Positions 10,595 through 22,143 of a stretch of 64,000 nt of DNA are shown here, one piece after another. The DNA is from Bryoerythrophyllum caledonicum. Its lineage: Eukaryota > Streptophyta > Bryopsida > Pottiales > Pottiaceae. The DNA is taken from positions 13,084,501-13,148,500 of the forward strand of contig OZ020517.1 of the NCBI GenBank assembly GCA_963971425.1, in the 5' to 3' direction. A program made the translations under genes and the position numbers. How positions within the stretch are numbered: position 1 is the first letter of the stretch; each line of letters begins with the position of its first letter. Below the pieces are notes generated by a model that did no database searches, was not told the origin of the DNA, and worked only from the letters and a program-made list of their open reading frames with translations.

Positions 10595-13500
10595 GGTACG
10601 TTTAGGACTTTCTCTTCTTTGTTTGGATCGCTTGGTTTTCATTGGACGCTTTAGCTCTTTTCCGTGTGTTGGGATCCTCATGCCAGGGGCTCGTGTGGTT
10701 GGTGTATTTGAGCAGGCATGCCGTTAGGGTTGATTAGGGTTTGACGTTCTCCCTGTTGTGTAACGGCAGGTGGTTTTTTTTTGGTGCTGTAAGCGGTTTA
10801 GATGTGCTTTTTAGGACGTCTAAGTTGTTTTATTTGCCTTGATTTTGGTTTGAGCGCTAGTGCGGTTGAGGCGTTTGGTGATGAAGTAGTTTTAGAGGCG
10901 ATGCGTGTGGTTTTTGACGTTCTGGCTTGTGGTTTGTGTCTCTGAATTTTCAATCATGCAAATATTCGGCCTGTAATTATGATTGTTCATGTTTTGGTGG
11001 CCTGGTGTATCTGGACTTCAGAGTTTTGATGGTGCTGCGGGTTCACTGTGGTTCTTCGCCGCGTCATGTCAACAAATAGTAGGATATCTCGGAGATGTTG
11101 AGCATGGCTGAATCCTCACTCTTATGGAGTGGGGGCGTATGTTTGTGTGATGGACATGTTTGAGCGACATATGATTCTTGAGACTCTGCAAGTGTACCTT
11201 TTCTGGAGGCTGGTGCTTTTTTGTACATGACACTGGGCTTGAATCAGAAGCCACACAGTCAGTCAAGCTGAAAGGCGATTGTGTGGGCCTGATCTGGAAC
11301 CCTCTTCTTCTTGAACAGTCCTAGACAAGTGCTTTGCAAGAGCAGATAGTAGGAAGCACTCGTATTGGGTCGCAGCGAGTGAATGACATCTCTTCCGCCA
11401 AAGTTAGGATAGACTGTAGAAAGGGTTCCATGAAGTGTTCAGAGGTAGCTTGATGTACCGATGCATGGACTGGCAAGGGAAGATAGAGCTGGTGCATTTG
11501 GAGTGTTGCTGTGGAATGCTGTTTCATCTTTTTTGGAGTTCCTACGGTACTCTCACTATGAGACCAGCATTGGCGAAATGGCATTATTTGGGAGGTGTAG
11601 TCGTGCAGAGTGAGAGCTATTTCATAGTTGAGCACTCATATTTTTCGAGAAGTTGGGTTGCTTGTATTTGAGACAAATGTTGAAGGTTCTGCACTTGTGT
11701 GCGCTATTTTTGACCTGACAAACTGTGAGACTGCCTAATGCAATACGTTGGAATGCCCGTGCTCTTTCGTTGAAGGCTGTGGGAGTTTTTGATTTGTCGG
11801 GAAACTTCAGACGGCATGTTTTGGATGTTAAATTGAGCTCAAAGTGAAGTTGATCTCTGTGACTTGTGTATGTGTAGATTATTTTTCTAACCATACATTG
11901 TCTTGTTTTTTTTTTGTTTGTTTGTTTGTTTGTTTTGTATATTTAAATGCTTGTGATGAATATGATTGTGGTATAGCCGGATTTTGCGGAAAAGGTTGCG
12001 TCAAAGAGCCGAATCTGCCACTCTGTAATTGTTCTGAATTTTGGCCATCACATGTGTGGTTATAAGACCTCTGTATGTGGTCAACAATGTTGTAAGTTCG
12101 TGGTTGCTCGTCAATAACATGGGGCAACTCAGCTTACAAGTGGGTCACATGTGCTTGAATCGCGGGGAAGAGAGAGTATGTGGCATGAGCAGGGGTAGCA
12201 TCCGTACATCAGATCTCACCTCCAAAGTGCTCATTTGTTCTTATGCTTCAAGTAGGTAATATTTCGGTGGTCATGTTGAAACTTTTCTGAGGGTCATGGC
12301 TTGCCTTTTTTGGTGTTGGTCACCACGGGACCCCTGAGCAACCTTTGGTGGACGTGAGAATGGGATGAGATTAGCTGGAGGCTTGTTAAACCAGGTTTCT
12401 TAAGCGTGTGCTGGATCGATATAGTATGGGGAACCAGCTGCTGAGGTTGCCAGGGATGAGCTTGTCGGTTGGTCTTCGAAAATTTACTCCAGTGGGCGGC
12501 AGTGGCCTTACCTCATCAGTCTCTCGGAGACCTTGGCGTCAACGGTGGTGGATTGAACTTGGAATGGTAGCCGCAAGTCCAATTTTCGGCAAATTGTTTG
12601 CTGTGAGTATATTTGAATTACTTGTTCCACATTTTACTAGGTGGTGTTGGGTGGTGATACACTTTTGGAGTGCTCTGCGCAAATATGAAACTTGCAATGC
12701 TGTTGTTTTTGTTAGAGTGGTTTCTGTGATTGACCTGGTTTGTCCAGGGAATGGTTGGTAGTCATGAATGCGGAGAAGAGGTATGGAACTTCATTTGCAG
12801 TTCTTTGTCGTTGAAGTTTGTTTCACTTTGTTATGATGTGAACTCAGACGCTTTCTATCTTCTGTTCATGCAGCAGTAATTAGTGAGTGGCTGTAGTGGA
12901 TAAGATTGTCGTCCGGTTTATAGGGGTGTTACAGATGGATTTGTTGCTATCCTTGATAGAGTCTCTGGAGGATATGTAAAGCAAGGATGCAGGAGGCAGC
13001 TTACTTTGGTTGTTTTTCACAGCTTTGTCGCAGTGACGGTAGTGTGATCAGTAGGCTACCAAAGTTTTTCTGATACAATCGGTACTCTCTTTTTTTGGTC
13101 TTGTTGAGTTGGATCGTTTCTATATTAGACTGGTTTCTTGTCAGTAGAGCGCCGCTTCTTAGCATCCCGGTGTACCAATGCTGTAGCAGTAAGCCTCGAG
13201 TACAGCTGCGGCTTTTCCGTTCGTGTGCTTGTAAAAATGCACTTAGTGTTTTATCAGGTGTTTTTTTTACATACCCAGCTTGTAAAGTGTTTTTGTGTTT
13301 CTTGGTTTGCTGTTCTGGATTTGGAATTCATATTTTCGGGTGCTGCTGTGTTGCCCGAGATTGTCACCTTCCTCACCAAGAGCGTTTGTGTGCTGTGGGT
13401 GGTTTCTGATGTTGCAGGCAGGAATACAGGCAAGGCCACGGCTGCAGACGGGCAGCCCACCGTACTGGTGTGGGTTCGACCCCCAGTGGTCTTATGTCAT

Positions 13501-13660
13501 CGTTTCGTTCGGAGGTTAGCATTGGAAGTGGAACTTGGTATTTCAGAAAGCGTCACGTATTCGAGAAGGTACCCTCAACGGGAGCCTAAGAATAATGTTG
13601 TGGTCGTGGGATTTTCAACCAACTTTAAAATTGAGTATGAAATAATAGTAGTATAAGAAC
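10595..13660 (+). other. Long spliced 3' UTR candidate of the UBA2-like gene
   Basis: Two bases after the stop codon lies a consensus donor (GAG then GTACGT, GT at 10596), so an intron begins in the 3' UTR. The next 3 kb is T/G-rich but clearly less AT-rich than the intergenic DNA, carries no long ORF, and contains several pyrimidine-rich acceptor-like sites, for example near 13420. Arabidopsis UBA2 genes are known to make splice variants in this region. The end of the transcript cannot be placed; a J-family terminal sequence is seen at about 13655-13700. Confidence 0.45.
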
Positions 13661-14060
13661 TAAAAAGTGGGGTTATATTACACAAGTTCCGGGTGACTTC
13701 AAACCAACTCTAACAATTTTACGTTACATGAATAAGCAGTCAAATATTTTATAGCTTCGTGTCTCCTGCTGCAACCACTTTCCGATACTGATTGTGTGTG
13801 TTCTGATGCCGCAATCTCGCCCCCTTCCTCCTGCGCCACAAGGTGGCCAGGGGACACCCTTTTAGTCCTGCCCTTAGTGGCGAGGGCTGCGCAGTGAGAA
13901 TACCCTAGGTCACTAGTCAAACCACTTGCACCAGACCTTGGTCAAGAGTCCATAGTCTACCGACACTTTGCATACGGGTAGTGTGGTTTCAAGGTTCCAA
14001 AACTGCTTAGCTTTGTAGGGGTTTGATGTTTTAGATGAAGCGCTCGGTGGTGGATACGTG

Positions 14061-15473
14061 ATGGCGAGCACCGACACCAGGAAGCAATGGCTGGACCAGC
14101 TCCGAGACGATCCAAGCAACTACGTGACAGTGGCCAACCCCGCCCCCATCTGCACCGTCTGCGCCGTCCCCGACATCCTCCGTGACATGTCCCCGGAGTA
14201 TCACCAGCGGACGGAGCTCCAACTCGGACTCCACAACCGCACGCACCAGACCGCCGGGACGCAGCAGCTGAAGGGCGACATCGCGGGCTCCCTCCACACG
14301 AGGCTCGTCAGGTCCGGCCGCTCCTGGCCATCCTTCGCCAGCGCTGTCGTGGGGGACGCCGCCATCGCTCGCGGGCACTACCAGAACGGCGCCGGCGTCC
14401 CGGACGAAGCCGTACCCTACATGCTCGCCATGGACGCGCTCTTCCTCGTCGTCTTCTTCCAGTACCTCAACGACACCACCTTCTTCTTCGACGAGTTCCA
14501 GCACCTGGGGGCGCGTCTTGGCGACACGGCACGGACGCTCATCCGGTCGGATCTCCTCTTGGTGGAGAATCAGGTGCCCATGTACCTGCTGCAGAGCGTG
14601 GTGAGGCAGTTCGTCATCTTACGAGCTGGGGGTGTCCCTTCTGACCTCAAGAACCAGGTGGAGGATGAGCTCTTCGTGATTCTGAAGGTCGCGGTTTGCC
14701 ATCTGTATCCCGTGGGGCACCCTGAGAACTTCGATGACTATCTAGATATGAAGTACACGCTGGAGCCGATCGCGCGCTCGCTCCAGAACTGCAAACATCT
14801 ACTGGACTGTGTGTACGTCGTCCTCTCCGGCCACGCGCTTCCCTTGAGTGAGCCTCCGCCGAGCCCTACTCCGTCAAAGCTGGACTCGATTCCGTCCGTC
14901 ACGCGTCTCCAAGCGGTGGGGATCTCGGTCACCGACACAGCCGCGACGTTGGACCGGATCGGGTTACACGGGTCTGGGTACGTGACGAGCGCCCGCCTGA
15001 GGCTCCCCAAAGTGGACGTGTACGACTTCACGGAGATGGTGTTCCACAACCTGGCGGTGCACGAGCAGCTGGTGGACACCGGGCGCCGCGGCGACGTGCG
15101 CTGCTTCCTGCAGTGCATGGCGTCGCTGAGCAGCGACGCGGGCGACCTGCGCCTGCTGGTGGACCACGGCGTGGTCGACAACAAGGTGGGCAGCAACGTG
15201 CTGGGCATGTGGGAGCGCGTCCTGAGGGGCGTGAACACGGCCTCGCCCTCACCCTCGTGGCGGCGCTGTTACCAGGAGATTCACCTGCATCGCAGAAGCC
15301 GCGTGAAGCGCTGGCGCCGGGAGATGTGGGTGCTCTTCTTCTCCAAGCCCTGGACGTTCGTGGGCTTGGTCGGCGCGTGCTCCATCTTGTTCCTCACCGC
15401 TCTGCAGACGTGGTTCACGGTGGTCAATTCGCCGCACAGGAGTTGGCGTTGGCCCAGCGGAGGCGGCGGCTAA
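14061..15473 (+). CDS. DUF247 family membrane-anchored protein
   Basis: Single-exon gene of 470 residues, as is usual for DUF247. The ATG at 14061 (MASTDTRKQWLDQL) is the first in-frame ATG. Family marks in order: YMLAMDALFLVVFF (position of the usual ML-DGCF block, residues about 120-135), SDLLLVENQVPMYLLQSVV (about 165-185), the SVTRLQAVGISV and RLPKVDVYDFTEMVFHNLAVHEQ blocks (about 285-345), and a C-terminal FFSKPWTFVGLVGACSIL transmembrane segment ending before the stop. The coding sequence is GC-rich, in contrast to its surroundings. Members in grasses act in self-incompatibility, but the molecular activity is not known, and nothing here tells what the moss-type protein does. Confidence 0.88.
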   Translation: MASTDTRKQWLDQLRDDPSNYVTVANPAPICTVCAVPDILRDMSPEYHQRTELQLGLHNRTHQTAGTQQLKGDIAGSLHTRLVRSGRSWPSFASAVVGDAAIARGHYQNGAGVPDEAVPYMLAMDALFLVVFFQYLNDTTFFFDEFQHLGARLGDTARTLIRSDLLLVENQVPMYLLQSVVRQFVILRAGGVPSDLKNQVEDELFVILKVAVCHLYPVGHPENFDDYLDMKYTLEPIARSLQNCKHLLDCVYVVLSGHALPLSEPPPSPTPSKLDSIPSVTRLQAVGISVTDTAATLDRIGLHGSGYVTSARLRLPKVDVYDFTEMVFHNLAVHEQLVDTGRRGDVRCFLQCMASLSSDAGDLRLLVDHGVVDNKVGSNVLGMWERVLRGVNTASPSPSWRRCYQEIHLHRRSRVKRWRREMWVLFFSKPWTFVGLVGACSILFLTALQTWFTVVNSPHRSWRWPSGGGG

Positions 15474-15479
15474 GCTCAC

Positions 15480-16226
15480 ACCCGTGCTTACAACCACACG
15501 CATCAGCCCATAGTCACATCCATCTCCATTCATACAAAACTTGTGCGGCCATGTGAGGTATGTTGAAAGTGATGCGTTTTCTGCCAAATCATGCACTTCT
15601 TCCTCGGAAACTAATTTGTTCAACTGAATGCAGGTGCTTCGATTTGAGTGATGGATGGCCATGTTTTTACAAGACTTTGCACAGAAGCTCAGGACTATAT
15701 TATGTATGTTGCCACCATCCATAGTTGCACGTCATTTCAGAGTTTCCGCTTCATTGACTTAGTTTCTCATTCAGTTGTAAACCCTACATGAGGAAAATTC
15801 CTTCGTCACTTACTTCAGCTGTCCTGTTTCTGCAGATTTCGATCTGATCATAGATGTGATGTTTAGTATGCCATGGACAATGGATGCAAGGCGAAATCAA
15901 CCTCGGATCATTGGTAATTCAACTGCCACCAAGCTTTACTTTGTTGTGCAAGTACTATTATTGAATGTCCAGTACTCTTTTCTGAGTTGAGTTCTTACAA
16001 TAGAGATATCTGCAAAGTGGTTGGGAGTTTGACTTGTTCTCCCACAAGCGCCATAATTTTTGGACTTTCATTTAGTGCATAAACTCATTGCACCAAGAGT
16101 CATAGTTTTCTCATCATGTTGGGCACTATGCAAAAATTAACGTCTTTTTTCCTACATATAATCTAATATTTTTATCATTTTTTTTTGTTGCACTCCAATA
16201 AGGGGTATTGATCTTTGTTTTGATTG
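15480..16226. other. 3' flank of the DUF247 gene and AT-rich spacer
   Basis: No gene seen. The first 400 bp probably includes the DUF247 3' UTR; GC falls steadily towards 16200. Confidence 0.5.
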
Positions 16227-16239
16227 TTTGGGTTATATG

Positions 16240-16317
16240 TGGACATTGGTTTAATGGTAGAACGAACAAACACTTTATTCACTCCGGGCCCCTTCAGTGA
16301 GGACCGGAGTTCTTCTT
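16240..16317 (+). mobile_element. Short retroposon, copy 3 (5'-truncated, perfect 13-bp TSD)
   Basis: A 78-bp body begins inside the hairpin region (TGGACATTGG), continues with AACGAACAAACACTTTATTC and a CCGGGCCCC block, and ends TTCTTCTT. It is bounded by a perfect 13-bp direct repeat, TTTGGGTTATATG, at 16227-16239 and 16318-16330. Variable 5' truncation, a simple 3' tail and a target duplication of this length are the signature of LINE-type target-primed insertion. Confidence 0.85.
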
Positions 16318-16330
16318 TTTGGGTTATATG

Positions 16331-16899
16331 ACACTATGTTTGCAAAAACAACAAATGTGGATTTACAATGTTGTGTACTCAATCCAATTGAAGTAAGGTT
16401 TTCATCATACAATAAATGCCTTTTATTTCTAAAATCATTAAAAAGTGTAGACCCCATTGGGAATATTATAAAAAGGTTTTTAATAACAAATGATATGTGA
16501 GGTCAATGTTCTCGAAAAATACCACTATCTACTATGACAACATATATTGGTTGGTTATTCATTTATAGTTTTTGTAGCAAGAGTGTTTATTTGGCAAAAG
16601 TTGTCAAGGAAATATGGGATAAATATGGTTACCGTTGTAATATGCACTGCCTATATTTTTATATGATGCGCTTGAAATTTTCATTGGGGAAGTCACACTA
16701 CACGAGTTTTCCGCATATAGTGACTGCCAAAACTGAGTACGATCACAGAATATTGAAATTCAAGAAACAATGTAAGAAAATTGGATGCACCAAAAATGAA
16801 ACCATAAATTGCATAGGATTACCATTGCAATCAGTCATACCTCCATGGGGATTGAGGTCTATTACACACAAGTATGCATGTACAGAAAAAAAGTAAAGC
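16331..16899. other. AT-rich spacer
   Basis: No supported gene. Short ORFs on the plus strand have no recognisable content. The stretch lies between the short retroposon and the 3' end of the Tc1-like element. Confidence 0.5.
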
Positions 16900-17994
16900 G
16901 AAGTTCAATCCAAAACTCAATTTTGCTCACACTGGTTGGAACAAAGTTAAAAATTTGTCCACTACCCTTAGCAGCTATAATAGTTGCAATGCGCTTAGGC
17001 ATGCTTCTATACAAGTTCTTCCACTCAATAGAAGTAATTGAAGCCCAACAATCCTCAACACACTCCCACAATTCTAACATTCCTTTGGGATGTCTCTCCT
17101 AATAGTTCAATGGACGGTTTAAAGTTACCCACTAGTGTTCGATCCGATTCAAGTCTGGAGATTGTGCCGGCCACTTCAAAAAGAGTGAATTCTTGCAAAT
17201 TCAGCCAACGGCGCACACTCTTGGATGTATGTTTTGGGTCATTATCCTGTTGAAAAATCAAATTGGCAAGATCTTGAATTGAATGCATGCAATGTATGAA
17301 TTAATTCTCGCTCTAAAATTTCTCTATACATGTACTGATCCATTCTTCCCTCAATCCTATACATCATACCAGGGCCACTTTGAGTCATGCAACCCGACAT
17401 CATCACTCCCCCACCTCCAAACCTGACAGTTTGTTGCACCATTCCAACACTTCTACTTTGCCCATGACGAAACCAACACCAACTACGACCATCAGAGCAA
17501 AATTGGTTGATTTTTGTTTCATCAGAGAATACTACACGATCCCAATCATCATTAGTCCAATGGCAATGACATCTAGCAAATTCTAATCGTCCCTTAATCT
17601 AAAGAAGTGTGAGCTCTGGTTTCTTTTGCTTTACTTTACATTTCAAACCTGCTTTTCGTAACACTCTCTTCACAACACTATCACTCATACCAACATGAAC
17701 CTCGTCTCTCAAGTAATTTCCAACTTTGTGTGCAGTTTCTAAGCCACCTACAGTGATCTCTCTCACACAAGTCCTACGATCAGGTGCACTATACACCTGC
17801 AGCCTGCCACCAAAAGTGCAATTCACATCACTCAACTCACTCAAATGTTGCTTACCAAATTGTGCAACCCAACTTTGGAATATTTGTAAGTCTCTAGCAA
17901 CATTTCTAGTACTTTCACCCCTCTTCAACTTCTCTAAAGTAGCTTCTTCTATCTGCTTTCTATGAGCAAGAGAGAGAGACGTCAATGAAACCAT
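16900..17994 (-). pseudogene. Tc1-like (DD34E) transposase, decayed
   Basis: DNA-transposon transposase read right to left. It starts with ATG at 17994 (MVSLTSLSLAHRKQ), followed by a paired helix-turn-helix region, KLKRGESTRNVARDL and GGLETAHKVGNYLRDEVHVGMS. The catalytic domain shows FSDETKINQF (first Asp), IFQQDNDPKHTS (second Asp) and SPDLNRIEH (Glu), spaced as DD34E if one frame change is discounted, and ends in KRIATIIAAKGSG. It is inactive: a TAG stop near 17600, a frame change near 17285, another near 17170, and two stops after the catalytic Glu (near 17135 and 17100). Terminal inverted repeats were not found with confidence. The ends seem lost, so it could not be mobilised even in trans. 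Confidence 0.9.
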
Positions 17995-18408
17995 TTTGCT
18001 CAATTTGCATACATGATGTGCACTAAATAGGGACACAATTATAAATGTGATGACCAAGAACATGCCCATCCAAAAAATCAGACCCAGAAAACCACTTGTG
18101 TATGTCAAATTTGTAGCGTTCATTGCGTAATCCAAGTGTGAGCATAACTAAGTTTTAGAACTAATTTACTTTAATCTATATCTTTCTCAAATTATTTTGC
18201 ATTGCTAGACTTGTAATTTGGTAGCCACATCATTTACTTGCATGTATACCTGAGCTGTCAACTGATTTGGCATTAAATGCAATAAATTATAAAATATGAA
18301 TGGGTAAAGGTTAACTCAGCTATTTTGTACTCAGTTTTTGCAATCTCTGTATAAGTTGATGTGGTTGAACCTCCTAAAACATAATTGTAGAAGTACCATC
18401 TCCGACAA

Positions 18409-18981
18409 TTAACCCCTAAAGGACCAAGGCATTTTAGAGGGAAAAACCACTCTAAAATTGCCATTGTTGTAAAGAGGCATAAAAATCACATTTTAAAGGA
18501 AAATTTTGGACTTTTAACCATAAGATCTTAAAAAATACTTCTATATGAACATACCATATTCTTTTGGTTGCAATCTACTGCACAGATTTGAAGATTATAG
18601 CAATTGAAGTGCTAGAAAAAGTTGCCCTACAATGTGTGAAAATGTTTGACTTGGGTTAAAACGTGTTTTTGCACCAATGACAAGGATTATTTTTTGACAT
18701 CTTCAAAGATAGTAATATCCTTTACATGTATGAAAAATCATGATTTCAATAGAAACTTCTAGCAAAATTTTAAAGCTGCCTAAAGTTCCTACTTTTGTCC
18801 TTACAATGGCATAACTTTCTTTCTTTAGAGGTTCAATGTCAAAAAAAAATCCGACAAAGCTACTATTATGTCGCATCTTAATATTAAAAAATTCTTAAAT
18901 TCATGATCAATATTGAGACTGTAGGAACATGCCTGAAATGGTAATTGTCCCTCCCAGGAGAAATGGTCCTTAAAGAATTAA
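18409..18981 (+). mobile_element. TTAA-flanked non-coding element B1
   Basis: Begins TTAACCCCTAAAGGACCAAG at 18409 and ends GGTCCTTAAAGAA plus TTAA at 18978-18981. Interior is non-coding and shares long stretches with B2 and the inverted B3. TTAA duplication with CCC...GGG ends is the piggyBac pattern. Confidence 0.75.
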
Positions 18982-19028
18982 CAGCATAAACCGCCGAGAT
19001 AAGCGTGTCAATGATGGCGCTTGTTGCA

Positions 19029-19322
19029 TGAACCCTTTAAGGCCTAACGCCCGTATATCGGTCGTTTTGGCACACAAACCTTTGTGGCAAACACTACATG
19101 CCACCTTGAAGGAAGAATGCACCATGATTTAGAGGTGGAGGAAGATGGGCATCTATTGAAACCATCGCCATAACAATCGGTGCAAGCATCAGCAAGTTAC
19201 AATGATTTCCGTGAAGTGGAATTGTAGATTTTGTGCTAAAATGTACCCAATGCATAGATGATAATTTGCATGATGTAGAACGATTGTAGATTCTCTCCGG
19301 CAAGGATACCTCATTGCCTTAA
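19029..19322 (+). mobile_element. TTAA-flanked element E1, about 294 bp
   Basis: Starts TGAACCCTTTAAGGCC (TTAA mutated to TGAA), has the inner motif CGTATATCGGTCG, and ends at TTAA 19319-19322, where it abuts element B2. Shares its interior with E2 (61278-61566) and the inverted E3 (47883-48179). Confidence 0.7.
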
Positions 19323-20615
19323 CTAACCTCTAAAGGACCGTGACAATTTCACACCAAAAACACTTCAAAATTGTTGATTCTAGTGCAATGAGTAAAAAAG
19401 GAAAAAAAACCTTTTATTTCTGGTTTCGACCGTAGAATCTCAATTACAACTTACTAAGTAACATATTCACAAAATTTCAAAAACTATGACCGCACGGGTT
19501 GAAATATTATAGTATTTGAAGTCAAGAAATTGTTTCATTTTCTTCCTTGCATTGAGTGGATCGGTAGACTTTGACTTCACTTGGTCTAAATCCATTACCA
19601 TTGAGTTTTGTTTCTTATACACCAATATTTAGTAAACATGATATTAGTTCCCTGTACACCAATATTTAGTAAACATGATATTAATTCCCTGTACACCAAT
19701 ATTTAGTAAACATGATATTAGTTCCCTGTACACCAATATTTAGTAAACATGATATTAGTTCCCTGTACACCAATATTTAGTAAACATGATATTAGTTCCC
19801 TGTACACCAATATTTAGTAAACATGATATTAGTTCCCTGTACACCAATATTTAGTAAACATGATATTAGTTCCCTGTACACCAATATTTAGAGTAATATG
19901 AAGGGATGTAGCATATTCAAAACAAGTGTGTAGAGAGTGGAGGTTCAAAAATTGTCAACTCATGTTTTATTTTTTTGTGAACTTAATATAATTTAGAACG
20001 ATAATCCAAACGGTCAATAAGAAGTTTTACACCACGTCTAGGAATAAAGAAATAAAAAGTGAAAATATGAAGATCTCATAATTTTTTGTACAAAAGAATA
20101 ATTTTTTTAGTTCATTGCCTGACATTGTTGGTGTACAGGGAATTGATATGTGGTTGTTAGAAGGTTCTCACTACATATTTTTTACACTAAAAAGTGAAAA
20201 ATATGAAGATCTCTAGGTTTTATGTAGAAAGGAAGAAGTTTTTTTTCCCCCTTGGCCAAAATGTGTAAAAAATGTTTGACTTGAGCTTAAATGTTTTTTT
20301 ACACGAAAGACAAGAATTTGTTTTTGGCATATTCTAAGAAGTTAACATTCTCCATATGTTTGAAAAAATTCAATGTTGATAGAAACTTCTAGCAAGTTTT
20401 GGAGCTGCCCGAAGTTCCCATTTCCAACTTTTGAGTGGTATTAACTTTCAAACCATGAATTCAAAAATAATAATAAAACTATCTCCACAAAGCTTTGATC
20501 ACGTACAATCTATTATGAAAATTTCCAAAAAAAAAGGTTTTTCTTTTCAAATTTTAGGAACCTGCCGAAAATCACAATTGTCCCCCTAACGAACACTTGG
20601 TCCTTTAGGGGTTAA
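19323..20615 (+). mobile_element. TTAA-flanked element B2, about 1.3 kb, carrying a minisatellite
   Basis: Starts CTAACCTCTAAAGGACC and ends CTTGGTCCTTTAGGGGTTAA (TTAA 20612-20615); this right end is the exact reverse complement of the left end of B1. The interior matches B1 and B3 but is expanded by the 37-bp tandem array. A single inverted piece of the array unit (GGTGTACAGGGAATTGATAT) occurs at about 20131-20150. No coding sequence. Confidence 0.75.
19616..19893 (+). repeat. 37-bp tandem repeat, 8 copies
   Basis: Eight nearly identical units at 37-bp spacing (ACCAATATTTAG at 19621, 19658, 19695, 19732, 19769, 19806, 19843, 19880), with CATGATATTAGTTCCCTGTA completing the unit. One base differs in the second unit (ATTAATT for ATTAGTT). 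The near identity means recent expansion or homogenisation inside element B2. A single diverged inverted copy is visible in B3 near 25360-25385, so the unit pre-existed in the family. Confidence 0.95.
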
Positions 20616-21594
20616 AGGGGTAATGTGGCAAAATCATCCCCTCTAGGAATATTAGAAACTGAAGCAGCCTACAATCATAAACCACCACAAGAGGACCTAA
20701 GAACAACCAATAAGCAACAACAAAAATCACGATTCTGATCTCTAAACAAGTTGCTATGAAGAGAAGACAAACTCTACACTCTAACCTCTTTTATGTCATC
20801 TTCTACGATATCTAGAAACCGTAGATCTAGAAGGATATCTTCAAATTTGTGATATTAAATTAGGGCTTGAACACAAATGTCATCTAGGAAGAACAAACGA
20901 CATTCACCGTAGCCTGAGGTTAGCTTCGACACCTTCATGCTGAATAATTAATTAACTCATAGAAAGGCCGCTTGGCTTTCAATAAGACAAATAAACAATT
21001 TTTGGGGAGATATCAAAGATTCCTAGCATATTTTGATGACCAAGGGATTTGAACCTCACAAATCTAGGAAATAGTAACTTTTATTTTGAATAATAATCTT
21101 GTAAGATTTTGGATTTCAATGAGTACTTTCGACTAAAACATTAAGGTCTGAAGCTTTTCCAGTTCTTTATTGGAAGTGGCAAACTTTTCTCAGCCTGCAA
21201 TTTCTTACATCATAATTTTCCACATTGGGAAGTAAAGTCAAACAAGTGATAACAATCCACTGCTGCACCAGAATATACATTAAGATTCATAACAGAAGGC
21301 TCTTGATTGTTATGATATGGTTTCATATCAGTCTGCCCCAAGTGATAACAGTTAATAACCAGCAGAGTGCCACTTTTGAAATGATTGGCTGTTTTCAAAT
21401 TTTAAATTGGAACAAATAAAAGTTCATCTTTTAAAAAAATGAATTTTCCGATTTTCCTATTTAAAGGAAACACCATTGAAAATCGTCTCAAAAGACTTAG
21501 TAGTAGCAAAATGCCACCGTAAATATGTTTGATTATTGTTTTTTACCTTTGGTCCCCATAACTCTCTAATTTTTAAATTTTATGAGTCTAGTAC
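20616..21594. other. AT-rich spacer between elements
   Basis: No gene or clear element boundary seen. Confidence 0.5.
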
Positions 21595-21596
21595 TA

Positions 21597-22141
21597 AGGT
21601 AGAGGCACCTAATTCCGATCGGCCACCCAATTCCGATCAGTAGAGTATGCATGGCATGGTGCATGAAAATGGTAAATGCATGAAATGGTGCATGGAGCAA
21701 CCCAAAACCGATAACTCAAAATTTGAAAACCCCAGTCATTATCGGCATTGGGTCATGAAGAGTGCAATTTTGGGTTGTTCCATCTCAATTGAGCTCTCAT
21801 TGGTGGCCTTGCCTCGAGTGTTGGACAAGGCCGGTCGGCATTGGATACCCTCCATGAGTTGGTTATCCATGGCATGTCTTCTCTCTTTTACTCACTCTCA
21901 CTTGTTGGCATTGGGTGAAGGAGGGCACCAAATCTCACCTACTCTTCAATTTGATTATGGGCTCCGGTGGTTTTCGGGCTTTTAAATTCTATATCAATTC
22001 CAAATCTTTGTGTTTAAATTTGAAAAAATATTTGTTGAGTTTCATTCCTGATTCCGCATCTTTCTACTTAAATGTTTTTGACATACAATGTCATTTGAGT
22101 CTCCAGTTGGCTTAAGTGATCAGAATTGGGTGCCTCTACCG
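21597..22141. mobile_element. 545-bp TA-flanked MITE (K)
   Basis: Terminal inverted repeats of about 24 bp: AGGTAGAGGCACCTAATTCC on the left and, read inward from the right, CGGTAGAGGCACCCAATTCT. TA dinucleotides at 21595-21596 and 22142-22143 are the likely target duplication, as in Tc1/mariner and Stowaway-type elements. The one sizeable ORF inside resembles nothing. Confidence 0.75.
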
Positions 22142-22143
22142 TA

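Noticed and set aside
11910-11940. GTTT tandem run
   Set aside because: Simple sequence of under 30 bp with no sign of function.
13420-13515. tRNA-like T-arm (GTGGGTTCGACCCCCAG) behind the UBA2 gene
   Set aside because: No matching acceptor stem, D arm or anticodon arm could be folded around it.
14738-15252. Long minus-strand ORFs across the DUF247 gene
   Set aside because: GC-rich shadow frames; the plus frame carries all DUF247 blocks and the membrane anchor.
18409-20615. One 2.2-kb element bounded by the perfect inverted 20-mer TTAACCCCTAAAGGACCAAG
   Set aside because: Internal TTAA borders at 18978 and 19319, and the repetition of the same left-end sequence at 19327, show that it is B1, E1 and B2 side by side. 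The outer match comes from two copies of one family.
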